The notes: generated by a model not told the origin, from the sequence alone. Counted from the stretch's first letter, positions 18,974-27,988 are shown. The stretch: DNA of 64,000 nt from JAVVHH01 sp964235765 (GCA_964235765.1 CAXSDH010000001.1:136696-200695); one strand, 5' to 3'. Translations and numbers: made by a program.

Positions 18974-21900
18974 TCAGGCCGCCAGGCGTTCGCCGGGGAG
19001 GCCGAACAGAAACTCCAGGTCGTCCACCTCGAGCCCGGCGAGATCGCCCTCGTCGCTCAGCGCGATATTGGCGAGGTCGGCCTTGCGTTGCTGCAACTCC
19101 ACGATCCGGTCCTCGACGGTATCGGCGGCGATGAGCTTGTAGACGAACACGGACTTGGTCTGGCCGATGCGGTGCGCGCGGTCGGAGGCCTGGTCTTCGG
19201 CGGCGGGGTTCCACCACGGGTCGTAGTGGATGACCGTGTCGGCGGAGGTCAGGTTCAGGCCGCGCCCGCCCGCCTTCAGGCTGATCAGGAACAGCGGCAC
19301 CTCCTCGCTTTGGAAGGCGCGGATCGGCTCGGCACGGTCGCGCGTGTCGCCGCGCAGCTCGGCAAAACCGATGCCTGCCTCCGCCAGACGCGGCTTGATC
19401 AGGTCGAGCATGGAGGTGAACTGCGAGAACAGCAGGATGCGGCGGCCCTCCGGGACCATCTCGCCGACCATCTCCATCAGGTCGTCGAGCTTGCTGGAGG
19501 TATCGACCCGGCGGGCCGACTCCAGCTTGACCAGCCGAGGGTCGCAGCAGACCTGGCGCAGCTTCAGCAGCGCGTCGAGCACGACGATGCGGCCCTGCGC
19601 GGCGCTGAGCCCGGCGACCTGTTCGCGCACCTTGTCGTACAGCGTGCCTCGGATGGTCTCGTACAGCTCGCGCTGCTCCGGGGCGAGGTTGATGCGGCGC
19701 AGGATGGTGTGCTTGGGCGGCAGGTCGGTCGCCACCTCGGACTTGGTGCGCCGCAGGAGGAACGGCTTGATCCGGCGGATCAACTGCACCCGGCGGACCG
19801 CGTCGTGGTTCTTCTCGATGGGCGTGCGGAACCGCTTGGCAAAGCCCTTCCGGTCGCCGAGCAGGCCGGGCATCAGGAAGGCGAACTCGGACCACAGCTC
19901 CTGCAAGTTGTTCTCGATCGGCGTGCCGGACAAGCAGAGGCGGTGCCGGGTTTCGAGTTGGCATACCGCCTTGGTGGACTTGGCGGTGGGGCTTTTGATC
20001 ACCTGCGCCTCGTCCAGCACCACGAGATGCCAGGGCAGATGCCGCATCGCGTCGATGTCGCGGGCGAGCACGGTGTAGGTGGTGATGACCACATGGGTGC
20101 CGGCCAGCTCGGTGCGGCGGACGTGGCGGTCGAGCCCGTGCAGCACGGCGATGCTGAGATGCGGGGCGAACTTGGCCAGCTCCGCCGTCCAATTGCTGAC
20201 CAGGCTGGTGGGCACCACGATCAGGGCGGGCCGGTCGAGGCGGCCCTCGGCCTGTTCGATGACGATATGGGCGATGGTTTGCGCGGTTTTGCCGAGGCCC
20301 ATGTCATCGGCCAGGAAGCCGCCCAGCTTGTGCGCGCGCAGGTGCTGCAACCAGTCCACGCCGTGCTGCTGGTAGGGGCGCAGCGTCGCGGTGAAGCTGG
20401 CCGGCACCGTGACAGGCAGGATCTCCGCCTCCCCGCGGAACCGCTCGGCATAGGCCTCGATGGCGGCGGCATTCTCCCACCGCGTGGTGAGCAGGTCCTC
20501 GAGGTCCAGCACGCTGGCCGCCTCGCCGTCGGGCAGCAGCAGCCCGCCATCCGCCGTGCGGTGCGCCGCGTCGATCAGGTCGGCCATGACCGTGAGCAGG
20601 CGGCTGATGCGCTCGGCCGGCAGCTTGAGGATGCGGCCGTCCTCGAGGCTGGTGATCAGCTCGCCATCCACGACCTGCGCGGCCGCCATGCCGCCGCGGT
20701 CGAGCAGGCGCGAGAGGATCGGCAGCAGCGGGATGCGCGCGCCGTCGACCTCGATGCCGAAATCGAGCGAGAAGCTGCCGGCTTGGGCGTCGCTGACCCT
20801 TACGTCGTAGTCGCCGACCGACTGCACCACCCGGGGGCCGAAATCGCGGTCGATCTGGTTGCGCCAGCCGAGCGCCTGCAACGCGGGAACCCGATCGTTG
20901 ACGAAGGCCTGCCAGCGCTCGGACGCATCGCGTCCGCGGTGCACGAACACCATGCGGCCGCGGGCGGAGCCGCCTTCGGCGATGCGCATCTGGTTGAAGC
21001 CGTCTCCGCGCAACACTGCCAAGGCGGCGGCCTCGGCCTCGCGATCCCGGCGGACGAAGCTTTGGTGCGCCGCGGTGTCGCCCGGGCGCTGGACGCGCAC
21101 GAACTGCCGCTCGTCATCGGCCAGGACGAGCGTACCGTCGTAGTCGAAGTCGATGGTGAGGGCATCGAGCCGCTGCATGCGGCCGAAATCGTCCGGGCAC
21201 TCCATTTGCCGGAGGCGCAGCACCGGGGTGAGCGGGTGTTCGAGGATGACGGGCTCGGCGGCGACGACCGCGACCGGCGCGGCTCGGCGGGGGCCTGGGC
21301 GCCTCGCGCCGGAGAAGGCCGGCTTGGGGAAGGGCGAGGCGCCCCGCGGGGCAGGGAAACGTGCCGGGGGCGGCACTGGGGCGGCCGGGCGCGCCGCCGG
21401 GGCCACGGCGCGGAGTGCCGCCTGGGAAGAGGCTTGGGGCGCGGCCTGGGGGGCGGCGCCGGGGCGAAGGCGCACACGCCCGACCGTGCCGGTTGCGCCG
21501 TCCACGTACCACGGGCCGGCCTCGCCCAGGATGACGGCGGATTTTGGCGGCAGGCTGGGTGGCAAGTTGGCCTGGAAGGACCGCTCCTCGCCCAAGGTCA
21601 GCGTCTTGCCCGTCGCGTGCCAGCGGGCCTTGCCGATGCGGGCGAGCAGTCCGAGCACCGAGGTCACTGCCCCGGCGGGGATGGGCGTGCGCGCCGTGTC
21701 GCCGCCGCCCAGCAGCTTGGCCATGATCCGCGGCGAATCGGGGCCGGACGGGTCGGCGAGGATGCGGGCGGGCGTGGTCAGCTCGGTGCGCCCGGTGCGC
21801 TCGCCGATCAGCAGGGTGGCGACGAAGCAGGCGTGCGGCGGCGTGCCGGGGGACAGCTCGAACACCAGGCGCTGCCGTTCCGCGGTGGGGGGAACCGCCA

Positions 21901-22213
21901 AGGTGTCCAGGAAGCTGTTCTGCACAGGCTTGCGCAGCGCGGGAAAGCGGTCCAGCGCGGCGAGCGACCCGGCCGCAAGGTGGGCGCACGCGGACTGGCC
22001 GCAACTGCAGGCGTTGGTGAACACGACGCGCCGCCCCATCGGGGAAGGGGTGATGCTGGCGGTGTGGCGGCCGAGATGCTCGACCACGACGGCGACCGAG
22101 CCCTCACCCAAGGTAACCTCGACGGTCCCGAGCAGGACGAGGGTGCGTCCCTTGGTCAGCGTGCGCGCGTCGAACACGCGGCCGAGGTCGTCGGACGAGA
22201 ATGGCGTCAGCAT
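18974..22213 (-). CDS. SNF2-family DEAD/DEAH-box helicase with SWIM zinc finger
   Basis: A 1079-residue Swi2/Snf2 ATPase. Near the N-terminus is a SWIM zinc finger with ligands Cys69, Cys71, Cys76 and His78. A low-complexity Ala/Pro linker follows (about residues 245-310). The C-terminal half holds the SNF2 motor: motif I 'DDMGLGKTAQT', motif II 'DEAQ', motif III 'LSGTPIENN', motif V 'AGGRGLNLT' and motif VI 'DRAHRIGQT'. Bacterial relatives are thought to remodel protein-DNA or RNA polymerase complexes, but the role of this SWIM type is poorly known. It lies 24 bp upstream of the PPK2 gene on the same strand and may be cotranscribed with it. Confidence 0.9.
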   Translation of the reverse strand: MLTPFSSDDLGRVFDARTLTKGRTLVLLGTVEVTLGEGSVAVVVEHLGRHTASITPSPMGRRVVFTNACSCGQSACAHLAAGSLAALDRFPALRKPVQNSFLDTLAVPPTAERQRLVFELSPGTPPHACFVATLLIGERTGRTELTTPARILADPSGPDSPRIMAKLLGGGDTARTPIPAGAVTSVLGLLARIGKARWHATGKTLTLGEERSFQANLPPSLPPKSAVILGEAGPWYVDGATGTVGRVRLRPGAAPQAAPQASSQAALRAVAPAARPAAPVPPPARFPAPRGASPFPKPAFSGARRPGPRRAAPVAVVAAEPVILEHPLTPVLRLRQMECPDDFGRMQRLDALTIDFDYDGTLVLADDERQFVRVQRPGDTAAHQSFVRRDREAEAAALAVLRGDGFNQMRIAEGGSARGRMVFVHRGRDASERWQAFVNDRVPALQALGWRNQIDRDFGPRVVQSVGDYDVRVSDAQAGSFSLDFGIEVDGARIPLLPILSRLLDRGGMAAAQVVDGELITSLEDGRILKLPAERISRLLTVMADLIDAAHRTADGGLLLPDGEAASVLDLEDLLTTRWENAAAIEAYAERFRGEAEILPVTVPASFTATLRPYQQHGVDWLQHLRAHKLGGFLADDMGLGKTAQTIAHIVIEQAEGRLDRPALIVVPTSLVSNWTAELAKFAPHLSIAVLHGLDRHVRRTELAGTHVVITTYTVLARDIDAMRHLPWHLVVLDEAQVIKSPTAKSTKAVCQLETRHRLCLSGTPIENNLQELWSEFAFLMPGLLGDRKGFAKRFRTPIEKNHDAVRRVQLIRRIKPFLLRRTKSEVATDLPPKHTILRRINLAPEQRELYETIRGTLYDKVREQVAGLSAAQGRIVVLDALLKLRQVCCDPRLVKLESARRVDTSSKLDDLMEMVGEMVPEGRRILLFSQFTSMLDLIKPRLAEAGIGFAELRGDTRDRAEPIRAFQSEEVPLFLISLKAGGRGLNLTSADTVIHYDPWWNPAAEDQASDRAHRIGQTKSVFVYKLIAADTVEDRIVELQQRKADLANIALSDEGDLAGLEVDDLEFLFGLPGERLAA

Positions 22214-22435
22214 CGGGTAAAAAGGACCTTCGATGTGGGGCGGCTGTTCCGGACGAGGCCGGTTTGTCGGGAATCACGATGATACCGGGCCAGCCGGCAG
22301 AGCTCTATCGGTTAATGCGCAGTGCAGCATTTCGATATAGCACAGCGGCATGCGCCGCACGCGCGTTCTCGGCCACAATGACGTGCTCGCCCCGAGGCGG
22401 GCTAACCTCCACCCCAATTCCGGAAAGGCGGGCCG

Positions 22436-23560
22436 TTGACACCCTATTCTCGTGCCGCCCGACGGGTCCGCCGCTCAGCGGTCGTTCGCAAGCTGGCGGC
22501 CTTCCCTTGGGTGCGCTGGCTTGCCCATAGGCCGCTCGGGCTGCGCCTGCGCCAGACGTTGGCGCCCCGCGCCCCGGCGGCTGACCCGGGGCTCAGCGCC
22601 GGGTCTCGGGCCGTGACGCACTCCATCGAGCGGTACTCGGCGTTCCAGGGATCGCTGCACATCGTGGGCTGGCTCGAGTCGCCGCAAGCGGCGATCGAGG
22701 CCGTCACCCTCTGCCTCGGGGACGGCGGCCGGATACCGGTCGAGTTCTGGCGGCCGGGCCTGCCCGGTCTTGCCAGTATGGGTGTTCGCGGCATGGGCCG
22801 CCGGGTCGCGTTCGACGTTCGCCTCGCCGTGCCGGCGGACGCCGCCGAGGTCGCCGAGGCTTGGTTGCTGGTCACCCTGAGCGATGCGTCCCATGTCCGC
22901 GTCGGGCAGCTTGGAGCGCCGGAAGGAGATGCGGCGCACGCCTTGTCGTCGCAGTTCCAGGCTTTGCTGCGCGCCCGGGCGCCGGGCCGCCTGCTCGAGG
23001 TCGGCGCCCGGGCGCGGTCGGGCCATGTCCGCCGGGGCCTGGCGCCGGCCGGGTGGCACTATAGCGGCTTCGACATCATGGCCGGACCCAACGTGGACGT
23101 GGTCGGCGACGCCCATGAACTCTCACGCCATTACGCGCCGGGCGGCTTCGATGCGGTCATGGCGTTTTCGGTGCTGGAGCACTTGATGATGCCGTGGAAG
23201 TTCGTGCTCGAACTTAATGCCGTGCTGAAGGTGGGCGGCATCGGTCTGTTTACCACCCACCAGTGCTGGCCGCTGCACGACGAGCCCTGGGACTTCTGGC
23301 GCTTCTCCGACCGGGCCTGGACGGCGCTGCTCAATCCGGCGACGGGATTCGAGATCATCGAGGCGCGCATGGGTGAGCCCGCCTTCGTGGTCGCGCAACG
23401 ATGCCATCCCGCGACGGCTTTCGCCGAAACGCCTGCCGGTGCCCTGGCCTCGTTCGTGCTGTTCCGCAAGGTCGGGCCGACGGCGCTGCAGTGGCCGGTC
23501 GAGCTCGGGGCGGTCACGGCGACACGCTACCCGTCGGACATCACAGGTGCCCCGCGCTAA
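22436..23560 (+). CDS. class I SAM-dependent methyltransferase-domain protein
   Basis: A 374-residue protein. The C-terminal half is a methyltransferase fold: motif I 'LLEVGARARSGH' followed by 'YSGFDIMAG', the acidic/strand-4 segment 'FDAVMAFSVLEHL', and 'LKVGGIGLFTTH'. Type-11 methyltransferases linked to glycan or surface-polysaccharide clusters often look like this. The N-terminal ~170 residues have no domain I recognise. The start is taken as the TTG at 22436, with GGAAAGG about 8 bp upstream; no better ATG lies in frame before the conserved part. The 222-bp upstream region is less GC-rich than its surroundings. No glycosyltransferase is adjacent, so the substrate is unknown. Confidence 0.65.
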   Translation: MTPYSRAARRVRRSAVVRKLAAFPWVRWLAHRPLGLRLRQTLAPRAPAADPGLSAGSRAVTHSIERYSAFQGSLHIVGWLESPQAAIEAVTLCLGDGGRIPVEFWRPGLPGLASMGVRGMGRRVAFDVRLAVPADAAEVAEAWLLVTLSDASHVRVGQLGAPEGDAAHALSSQFQALLRARAPGRLLEVGARARSGHVRRGLAPAGWHYSGFDIMAGPNVDVVGDAHELSRHYAPGGFDAVMAFSVLEHLMMPWKFVLELNAVLKVGGIGLFTTHQCWPLHDEPWDFWRFSDRAWTALLNPATGFEIIEARMGEPAFVVAQRCHPATAFAETPAGALASFVLFRKVGPTALQWPVELGAVTATRYPSDITGAPR

Positions 23561-23619
23561 CCTTTTCGTAACCCGGCCGGGATAAGACTGGGTTCAGTTA
23601 GGCCGCAAAGGGGGCTTGA

Positions 23620-24249
23620 ATGGTCAGTTCGGTCCAACAGGGTGGCCGCACCGTGCCGTATCCGCAGAAACGGCCGGGCTCGGCCGGCAAAGGCTTTGCC
23701 GTTCCCGGCCTGTCCGGCGCCATGCTGGCCTCCGCGTCAGCTTATTCATTGGCCGCGATGCAGGACCTGCTAGGCGTGCAAGGCTTGCCTGGCGCGACGG
23801 CGCGGCCTGGCCCAGCGGCGAGCGCAGCCGAACCCGCCCGTAGCTTCGGCGCGGCGCTCGATGCCGCAAGCAGCTTCACCTCGAAGGATTACAGCCGGTA
23901 TATCGGGCGCTCGACGGGTTCCGGCCAATGTGTGGCGCTCGTCCAAGCAGCCAGCCCCGGCCTAGGAAACACAAGGACATGGGCCTGCGGCGATCCTGTG
24001 CGGGGCAACGCCGCCCTGAAGCCCGGCACCGTGATCGCGACGTTCAACGACGCCGACCGCTATGCCAACGCGAGGGACGGCAGCAGCCACGCCGCCATCT
24101 ACCTGGGCCAGAACGAGCAGGGTCTCCAGGTCTTGGACCAGTGGGCCGGGAGCGCCGCCGCGGTTCGGACCATTCCCTGGAGCAGCCCCAGCGGCGTGGC
24201 GGCGAACACCGGAAGCGCCTTCCACGTCGTCAACCGGGCCGGTGCATGA
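23620..24249 (+). CDS. BPSL0067-family NlpC/P60-like cysteine amidase
   Basis: A 209-residue protein. The C-terminal ~120 residues match the BPSL0067 family: 'GSGQCVALVQ' with candidate nucleophile Cys104, 'SSHAAIYLG' with His157, and 'LQVLDQWAG' with Asp173. The family includes type VI secretion amidase effectors that cleave peptidoglycan cross-links, and also stand-alone proteins. The N-terminal ~80 residues are low-complexity, Ala/Gly/Pro-rich, with no clear Sec signal. The ATG follows AAAGGGGG. No obvious immunity gene or secretion gene lies next to it; otsB downstream is convergent. Confidence 0.7.
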   Translation: MVSSVQQGGRTVPYPQKRPGSAGKGFAVPGLSGAMLASASAYSLAAMQDLLGVQGLPGATARPGPAASAAEPARSFGAALDAASSFTSKDYSRYIGRSTGSGQCVALVQAASPGLGNTRTWACGDPVRGNAALKPGTVIATFNDADRYANARDGSSHAAIYLGQNEQGLQVLDQWAGSAAAVRTIPWSSPSGVAANTGSAFHVVNRAGA

Positions 24250-24268
24250 GCCGCGCCGAGTCGCCCGC

Positions 24269-25021
24269 CTACGGGCCCCGCGCCAAACTCGCCCAACCCG
24301 CTCCTTCGTCCAGCGCGTCCGCACTCCGGCGCAGCCAGTCGCGCACTCCGCCGGGCGTCCCGAACGAGACGTCCACCCGCAACCCGGCGCCCTCGAGTGC
24401 CCGCGCGGCACGCATGCCGTCCTCGTCCGTGACGTCGTCCCCTATGAAAACCGGGCGACGCCCGGCGAACGGCGCCTCCGCCATGAGCGCCGCGACGGCG
24501 TTGCCCTTGTCCACGCCACGAGGGCGGATTTCCCAGGCCATGAGAGCCTCCAGCACCTGGAAGCGCCCCGCGTCCGGGGCAATCAGCGCCAGGGCCGCCT
24601 CCCTCAGGGCGGGGCCAAACTCCGGCGCCTGGCGATAATGAAACACGAACCCGCGCTGCTTCTGCTCAAGCAGCACGCCGGGGTGGCGGTCGGCGATGCC
24701 GGCGGCCTCCATGACCCATTCCACCGGCGGGCTGGGCAGGCTGGCGCGCAGGATCGGAGCGCCGGGCGCGTGGCGGATGGCTCCGCCGTGCTCGCCCGCC
24801 ACGGCATAGGGCGCGTCGGCCAGCAATCCGTCGACCTGGTCGATCGGCCGGCCGGTGACGACCGCCAGCGCCCCGCCGAGATGCGCCCGCAGCCGCCGCA
24901 GCGCGTCGGGCAACCCCGGCGGCACCATCACGGCATCGGGCGTCCGCGCGATGTCCAGCAAGGTGCCATCGAGGTCGAGCAACAGCGCCGCCTGGGCGGG
25001 GGGCGGCAGGCCTATCGGCAC
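24269..25021 (-). CDS. otsB: trehalose-6-phosphate phosphatase
   Basis: A 250-residue HAD-superfamily phosphatase. The nucleophile motif is 'DLDGTL' (Asp16, Asp18), followed by 'VVTGRP' (motif II), 'GEHGG', 'IRPRGVDKGNAV' (motif III Lys) and 'FIGDDVTDEDGM' (motif IV). It removes phosphate from trehalose-6-phosphate to make trehalose, a stress protectant. The GTG start overlaps the end of the DUF2155 gene by 10 bp, so it is the last gene of the NDUFA12-mlaD operon. No trehalose-phosphate synthase (otsA) is visible in this window. Confidence 0.9.
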   Translation of the reverse strand: MPIGLPPPAQAALLLDLDGTLLDIARTPDAVMVPPGLPDALRRLRAHLGGALAVVTGRPIDQVDGLLADAPYAVAGEHGGAIRHAPGAPILRASLPSPPVEWVMEAAGIADRHPGVLLEQKQRGFVFHYRQAPEFGPALREAALALIAPDAGRFQVLEALMAWEIRPRGVDKGNAVAALMAEAPFAGRRPVFIGDDVTDEDGMRAARALEGAGLRVDVSFGTPGGVRDWLRRSADALDEGAGWASLARGP

Positions 25022-25377
25022 GCGACTAGGCGCAGGTCGTAGATCGGATGCTCCAACTGCGAGACCGACGGCGTGTTGGCCAGCATCCAGCCGCGGAATA
25101 CGGCGCCGCTCGGGCGGCTATCGGTCACCTCCAGGAAGGCCGCGTAGTCCTGCGGCAGGTCCGGAGGCCGGGCGGCGCAACCTTTCACCGATATGGTCAG
25201 CGTGCCGAACGTCGCGCTTTGCCCGACCTTCACCTGCAAGGTCGAGGGTTGGGCCCGGATTTTGTCCAGCAGAAGCAATTCAGCCGTATTGCGCGGCTGC
25301 CAGGTGTCCGGAGGCGAAGGAGCTTGCGCGAACGCCGGCGCAGCACCGGCGAGCAATATCGCCGCAAGCCGTCTCAT
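25012..25377 (-). CDS. DUF2155 domain-containing exported protein
   Basis: A 121-residue protein with a Sec signal peptide (cleavage near 'PAFAQA'). The DUF2155 core is 'AELLLLDKI', 'GQSATFGTLTISVKGC' and 'FRGWMLANTPSVSQLEHPIYDLRL'. The family is nearly confined to alphaproteobacteria and has no established function. It sits in envelope-related operons; here it is coupled by ATGA to the 70-aa protein upstream and overlaps otsB downstream. Two cysteines in the mature part could pair. Confidence 0.85.
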   Translation of the reverse strand: MRRLAAILLAGAAPAFAQAPSPPDTWQPRNTAELLLLDKIRAQPSTLQVKVGQSATFGTLTISVKGCAARPPDLPQDYAAFLEVTDSRPSGAVFRGWMLANTPSVSQLEHPIYDLRLVACR

Positions 25378-25586
25378 GGGCGGGATTTTGGGCTGCGCAA
25401 CTTGGCGACCATCGCGGCCATGATGCCCCGCATTGCCTGCTCGTCGACACCCATCAGGATCGCGTCCTCGAAGGCATCCTGCAGAACCTGCGCGGCTTCC
25501 GCATGATTTTCCTCAAGCGTCCTCAGCTTTTCGCGGCATGAGACGGGGCTTCCATCCGTCTGCGGCCAGAGCGCCGGCACCGTCAC
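25374..25586 (-). CDS. small conserved hypothetical protein
   Basis: A 70-residue acidic, helix-prone protein ('KLRTLEENHAEAAQVLQDAFEDAILMGVDE...'). It starts with GTG at a GTGA overlap with mlaD and ends at an ATGA overlap with the DUF2155 gene, so its position inside a coupled operon makes it a real gene rather than a chance frame. No signal or membrane segment is seen. I do not recognise a family. Confidence 0.65.
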   Translation of the reverse strand: MTVPALWPQTDGSPVSCREKLRTLEENHAEAAQVLQDAFEDAILMGVDEQAMRGIMAAMVAKLRSPKSRP

Positions 25587-26089
25587 CGCGGCGGGGCCGC
25601 CTCATGCTCGCGCAACGACTTCTGGGTCGCGTCCGCCAGGCTGCCGACGTTGAAAATGAACTTGCCCAGCAGATCCTCGAGGTTGGAAGCGGATTGCGTG
25701 ATCGTGATCATCTGGCCATCTCTCAGTATCGTGTCGCCGCCGCCGGGGCTGAGGGTGACGAACGCACCCCCCAACAAGCCGCCTGTCGAAATCACGGCGC
25801 TGCTGTCGGTGGGCAACTTGAGGTCGGTCTGCACCGTGAAGTCCAGCACCGCCTGGAAGGATTGCGGGTCGATCCGCAAGCCGGTCACGCTGCCGACCTT
25901 TACGCCAGCTACCCGCACGTCGGACCCGGCGGTGACGGAGCCTACATTGTCAAATCGCGCCGACAGCCGAGTGCCGCCGAGGGCGCCTCGCCCGGTATTG
26001 ACCAGCGCGTAGGCCAAGAACCCGGCCGCGACCAGCAGCACGACGGCGCCGGTGGCCAGCTCGGCAAAACTCCGCTTCGCGCCCACCAC
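25583..26089 (-). CDS. mlaD: outer-membrane lipid asymmetry protein MlaD
   Basis: A 168-residue MCE-domain protein with one N-terminal TM helix (about 12-30) and a single MCE domain ('LSARFDNVGSVTAGSDVRVAGVKVG', then 'ISTGGLLGGAFVTL'). MlaD forms a hexameric ring in the periplasm that passes phospholipids between MlaC and the inner-membrane MlaFE complex. It begins with GTG 3 bp after the NDUFA12 stop. The mlaF and mlaE genes are not in the window; mlaA and a mlaC-like gene are, at 42384-43764. Confidence 0.88.
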   Translation of the reverse strand: MVGAKRSFAELATGAVVLLVAAGFLAYALVNTGRGALGGTRLSARFDNVGSVTAGSDVRVAGVKVGSVTGLRIDPQSFQAVLDFTVQTDLKLPTDSSAVISTGGLLGGAFVTLSPGGGDTILRDGQMITITQSASNLEDLLGKFIFNVGSLADATQKSLREHEAAPPR

Positions 26090-26092
26090 GCC

Positions 26093-26446
26093 CTAGCTGC
26101 CCGGGGTCCAGGATTCGTAGTCGCCGGTCGCCGGCGCGCGATGCCCGCCCCGGTAATCGTGCCCAGGGGGGCGGTAGCTGCCGGCGGTTCCGGTAAGGTT
26201 CGCCTGATGCGGCGTCTGCCAAGGCTTGCGGGTGGCGAGCGGGATGGGCTCTTGCGTCGTGTAGTGCAGCCAACCATGCCATTCCGGCGGCACGGCGCTG
26301 GCCTCGGCGGCCCCTGCGAACATCACCCAGCGCCGGACCCGCTGGCCGGGCCGAGCGCGTTTGTCCTCGAAATAGCGGTTGCCGGCCGGGTCGCTGCCAA
26401 CTGCGCGGCCGCGGTACCAAGTGAACAGGCGGGTGCCGATCGTCAT
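26093..26446 (-). CDS. NADH:ubiquinone oxidoreductase NDUFA12-family accessory subunit
   Basis: A 117-residue homologue of the mitochondrial complex I subunit NDUFA12. It has the typical 'GTRLFTWYRGRAVGSD.AGNRYFE' beginning, 'PPEWHGWLHY' and 'KPWQTPHQANLTGT'. In alphaproteobacteria it is a peripheral subunit of respiratory complex I in the membrane. I take the ATG at 26446 because family members begin just before the 'GTRLFTW' segment; an ATG 24 bp further upstream is possible. It leads the five-gene operon that runs through mlaD to otsB. Confidence 0.9.
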   Translation of the reverse strand: MTIGTRLFTWYRGRAVGSDPAGNRYFEDKRARPGQRVRRWVMFAGAAEASAVPPEWHGWLHYTTQEPIPLATRKPWQTPHQANLTGTAGSYRPPGHDYRGGHRAPATGDYESWTPGS

Positions 26447-26509
26447 AGGCGGAGATATACGGAAGCCCATCCGATTGCGCCATCCCTGCCCCTCTCGTAG
26501 CATCGCCCG

Positions 26510-27988
26510 ATGACCACCACCCGGATCTGGCGCGGCGTGCGGATGCGCGACACCGAAGCGGGCGCGGACCCGGACGCGACGCCTCGGCCGTTGACCTTGC
26601 CGGCCGCGTGGGATGACCGGGCTGCGGCGGCGCTCGCGGCACTGGCGCCGGGCGAGGGCCGGGCCAACCTGCCGCGCGCCGCCGATAGCTGGATACGGCC
26701 GGTGGCGACCCGGGCGCGGCTGGCGGGGGATGGGGCGCTGGCCGACCGTCTGCACGCGCTGCTGCTCCGGCGGCAAGCCGCGCCAACCACGCCGGTCTGG
26801 AACGGCAATGCCGATGAAAGCCGGGGCGGTACGGTACCCGGGTTCGTACTGAACCTCCCGGCCTTCCACGACAACGCGCTCGGCTTCGATGCGGCTGCCT
26901 TTGCCGAGGCGGTCGTCACGGCGGCCACGGCCCTGCGGCTGAGCGACCCGGCCGCCACCCGGTTCGCCATCGGCTTCACCGATCTCGACGGACTGCTCGC
27001 GCAGCTCGGCCTCGACTACGACAGCCCGGCCGCGCGCGAGGTCGCGGCCAATGTTGCCGCCTTGCTGCGCGCGACGGCCGACATCGCGTTCACCGGCGAG
27101 CAGCCGGACCTTCTGTCGTGCCTGCCAAGTTGGCCCGCGCCGCCCCGCTTGCAGGGAGCGCCCGAGCTGGCCGCGGCAGCGCAACGGGCGCGCACCGCGG
27201 CCCTGCGCGGTGCGGCCAGCATGCCCAGCACCGCCGTAATGGTGCCCGGCCCGGCCGATGCGCTGCTCGGCGCCGAAACAGGCGGCCTCGCGCCCGCGTT
27301 CCTTCCGGTCACGCCAGAGGGCAACCTCACCCGCGCGGCGCAGGCCCGGCTTGCAGCCCGCGGTATCACGCCCGATGCGGCGCTCGCGCGCGTGCTGTCC
27401 GGGGAGGGCCTGCTGGCGCCGCCGGGCCTGGAGGCGCACCAGGCGATGCACGACGCCGTTGCGTTCTACATGCATGCCATGCCTTCCCGGCCGGTGGCGG
27501 GCGCCGCGCCCGCCCAGCCGCCCCGCCGGCGAGATTTGCCGTCGCGCCGCCGCGGCTACACGCAGCGCGCGGCCGTGGGCGGCCATCGCGTGTATGTGCG
27601 CACCGAGGAATACGCGGACGGCACGCTCGGCGAACTGCATGTCACGCTGCCACGCGAGGGGGCGGCGATGCGCGGCATGATGGACAGCCTGGCGGCGGCG
27701 ATCAGCCTCGGGCTGCAGCACGGCGTGCCGCTCGCTGAGTACGTTCAAGCGTTCACGCTCACCCGTTTCGGCCCGGCCGGGCCGGTGGAGGGCGATGCCG
27801 ACGTGGGCCATGCCACCTCGCTGCTGGATTACGTGTTCCGCAACCTCGCCGTAAACTACCTCGGCGGGTGTGACGTGCCCGAGGGTTTGCCCGAGGCGCA
27901 GCCCGAGCCTTTGCCGCTGTTGCCGATGGAACTGCCAATCCAGAACCGGGCCAAGCGTCCGGGGCTGCGGCTCGTCGCGAATGGATAG
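26510..27988 (+). CDS. TSCPD-domain protein, ribonucleotide-reductase-like (NrdJ C-terminal type)
   Basis: A 492-residue protein. Its C-terminal third matches the TSCPD region of adenosylcobalamin-dependent ribonucleotide reductase ('RRGYTQRAAVGGHRVYVRT', 'DGTLGELHVTL', 'MMDSLAAAISLGLQHGVPL'). The middle has a faint reductase-barrel feel ('WNGNADESRGGTVPGFVLN'). It lacks the cysteines and N-x-C-x-E active site expected of a working reductase; only two cysteines are present, in 'LLSCLPS' and 'LGGCDVPEG'. Similar short proteins occur in alphaproteobacteria and have no settled role. The stop is 7 bp before the RidA gene, so they form an operon. Confidence 0.75.
   Translation: MTTTRIWRGVRMRDTEAGADPDATPRPLTLPAAWDDRAAAALAALAPGEGRANLPRAADSWIRPVATRARLAGDGALADRLHALLLRRQAAPTTPVWNGNADESRGGTVPGFVLNLPAFHDNALGFDAAAFAEAVVTAATALRLSDPAATRFAIGFTDLDGLLAQLGLDYDSPAAREVAANVAALLRATADIAFTGEQPDLLSCLPSWPAPPRLQGAPELAAAAQRARTAALRGAASMPSTAVMVPGPADALLGAETGGLAPAFLPVTPEGNLTRAAQARLAARGITPDAALARVLSGEGLLAPPGLEAHQAMHDAVAFYMHAMPSRPVAGAAPAQPPRRRDLPSRRRGYTQRAAVGGHRVYVRTEEYADGTLGELHVTLPREGAAMRGMMDSLAAAISLGLQHGVPLAEYVQAFTLTRFGPAGPVEGDADVGHATSLLDYVFRNLAVNYLGGCDVPEGLPEAQPEPLPLLPMELPIQNRAKRPGLRLVANG

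Noticed and set aside
18015..20192. A 725-codon minus-strand open frame
   Set aside because: It runs in another frame across the PPK2 and SNF2 genes, both of which have full domain motifs.
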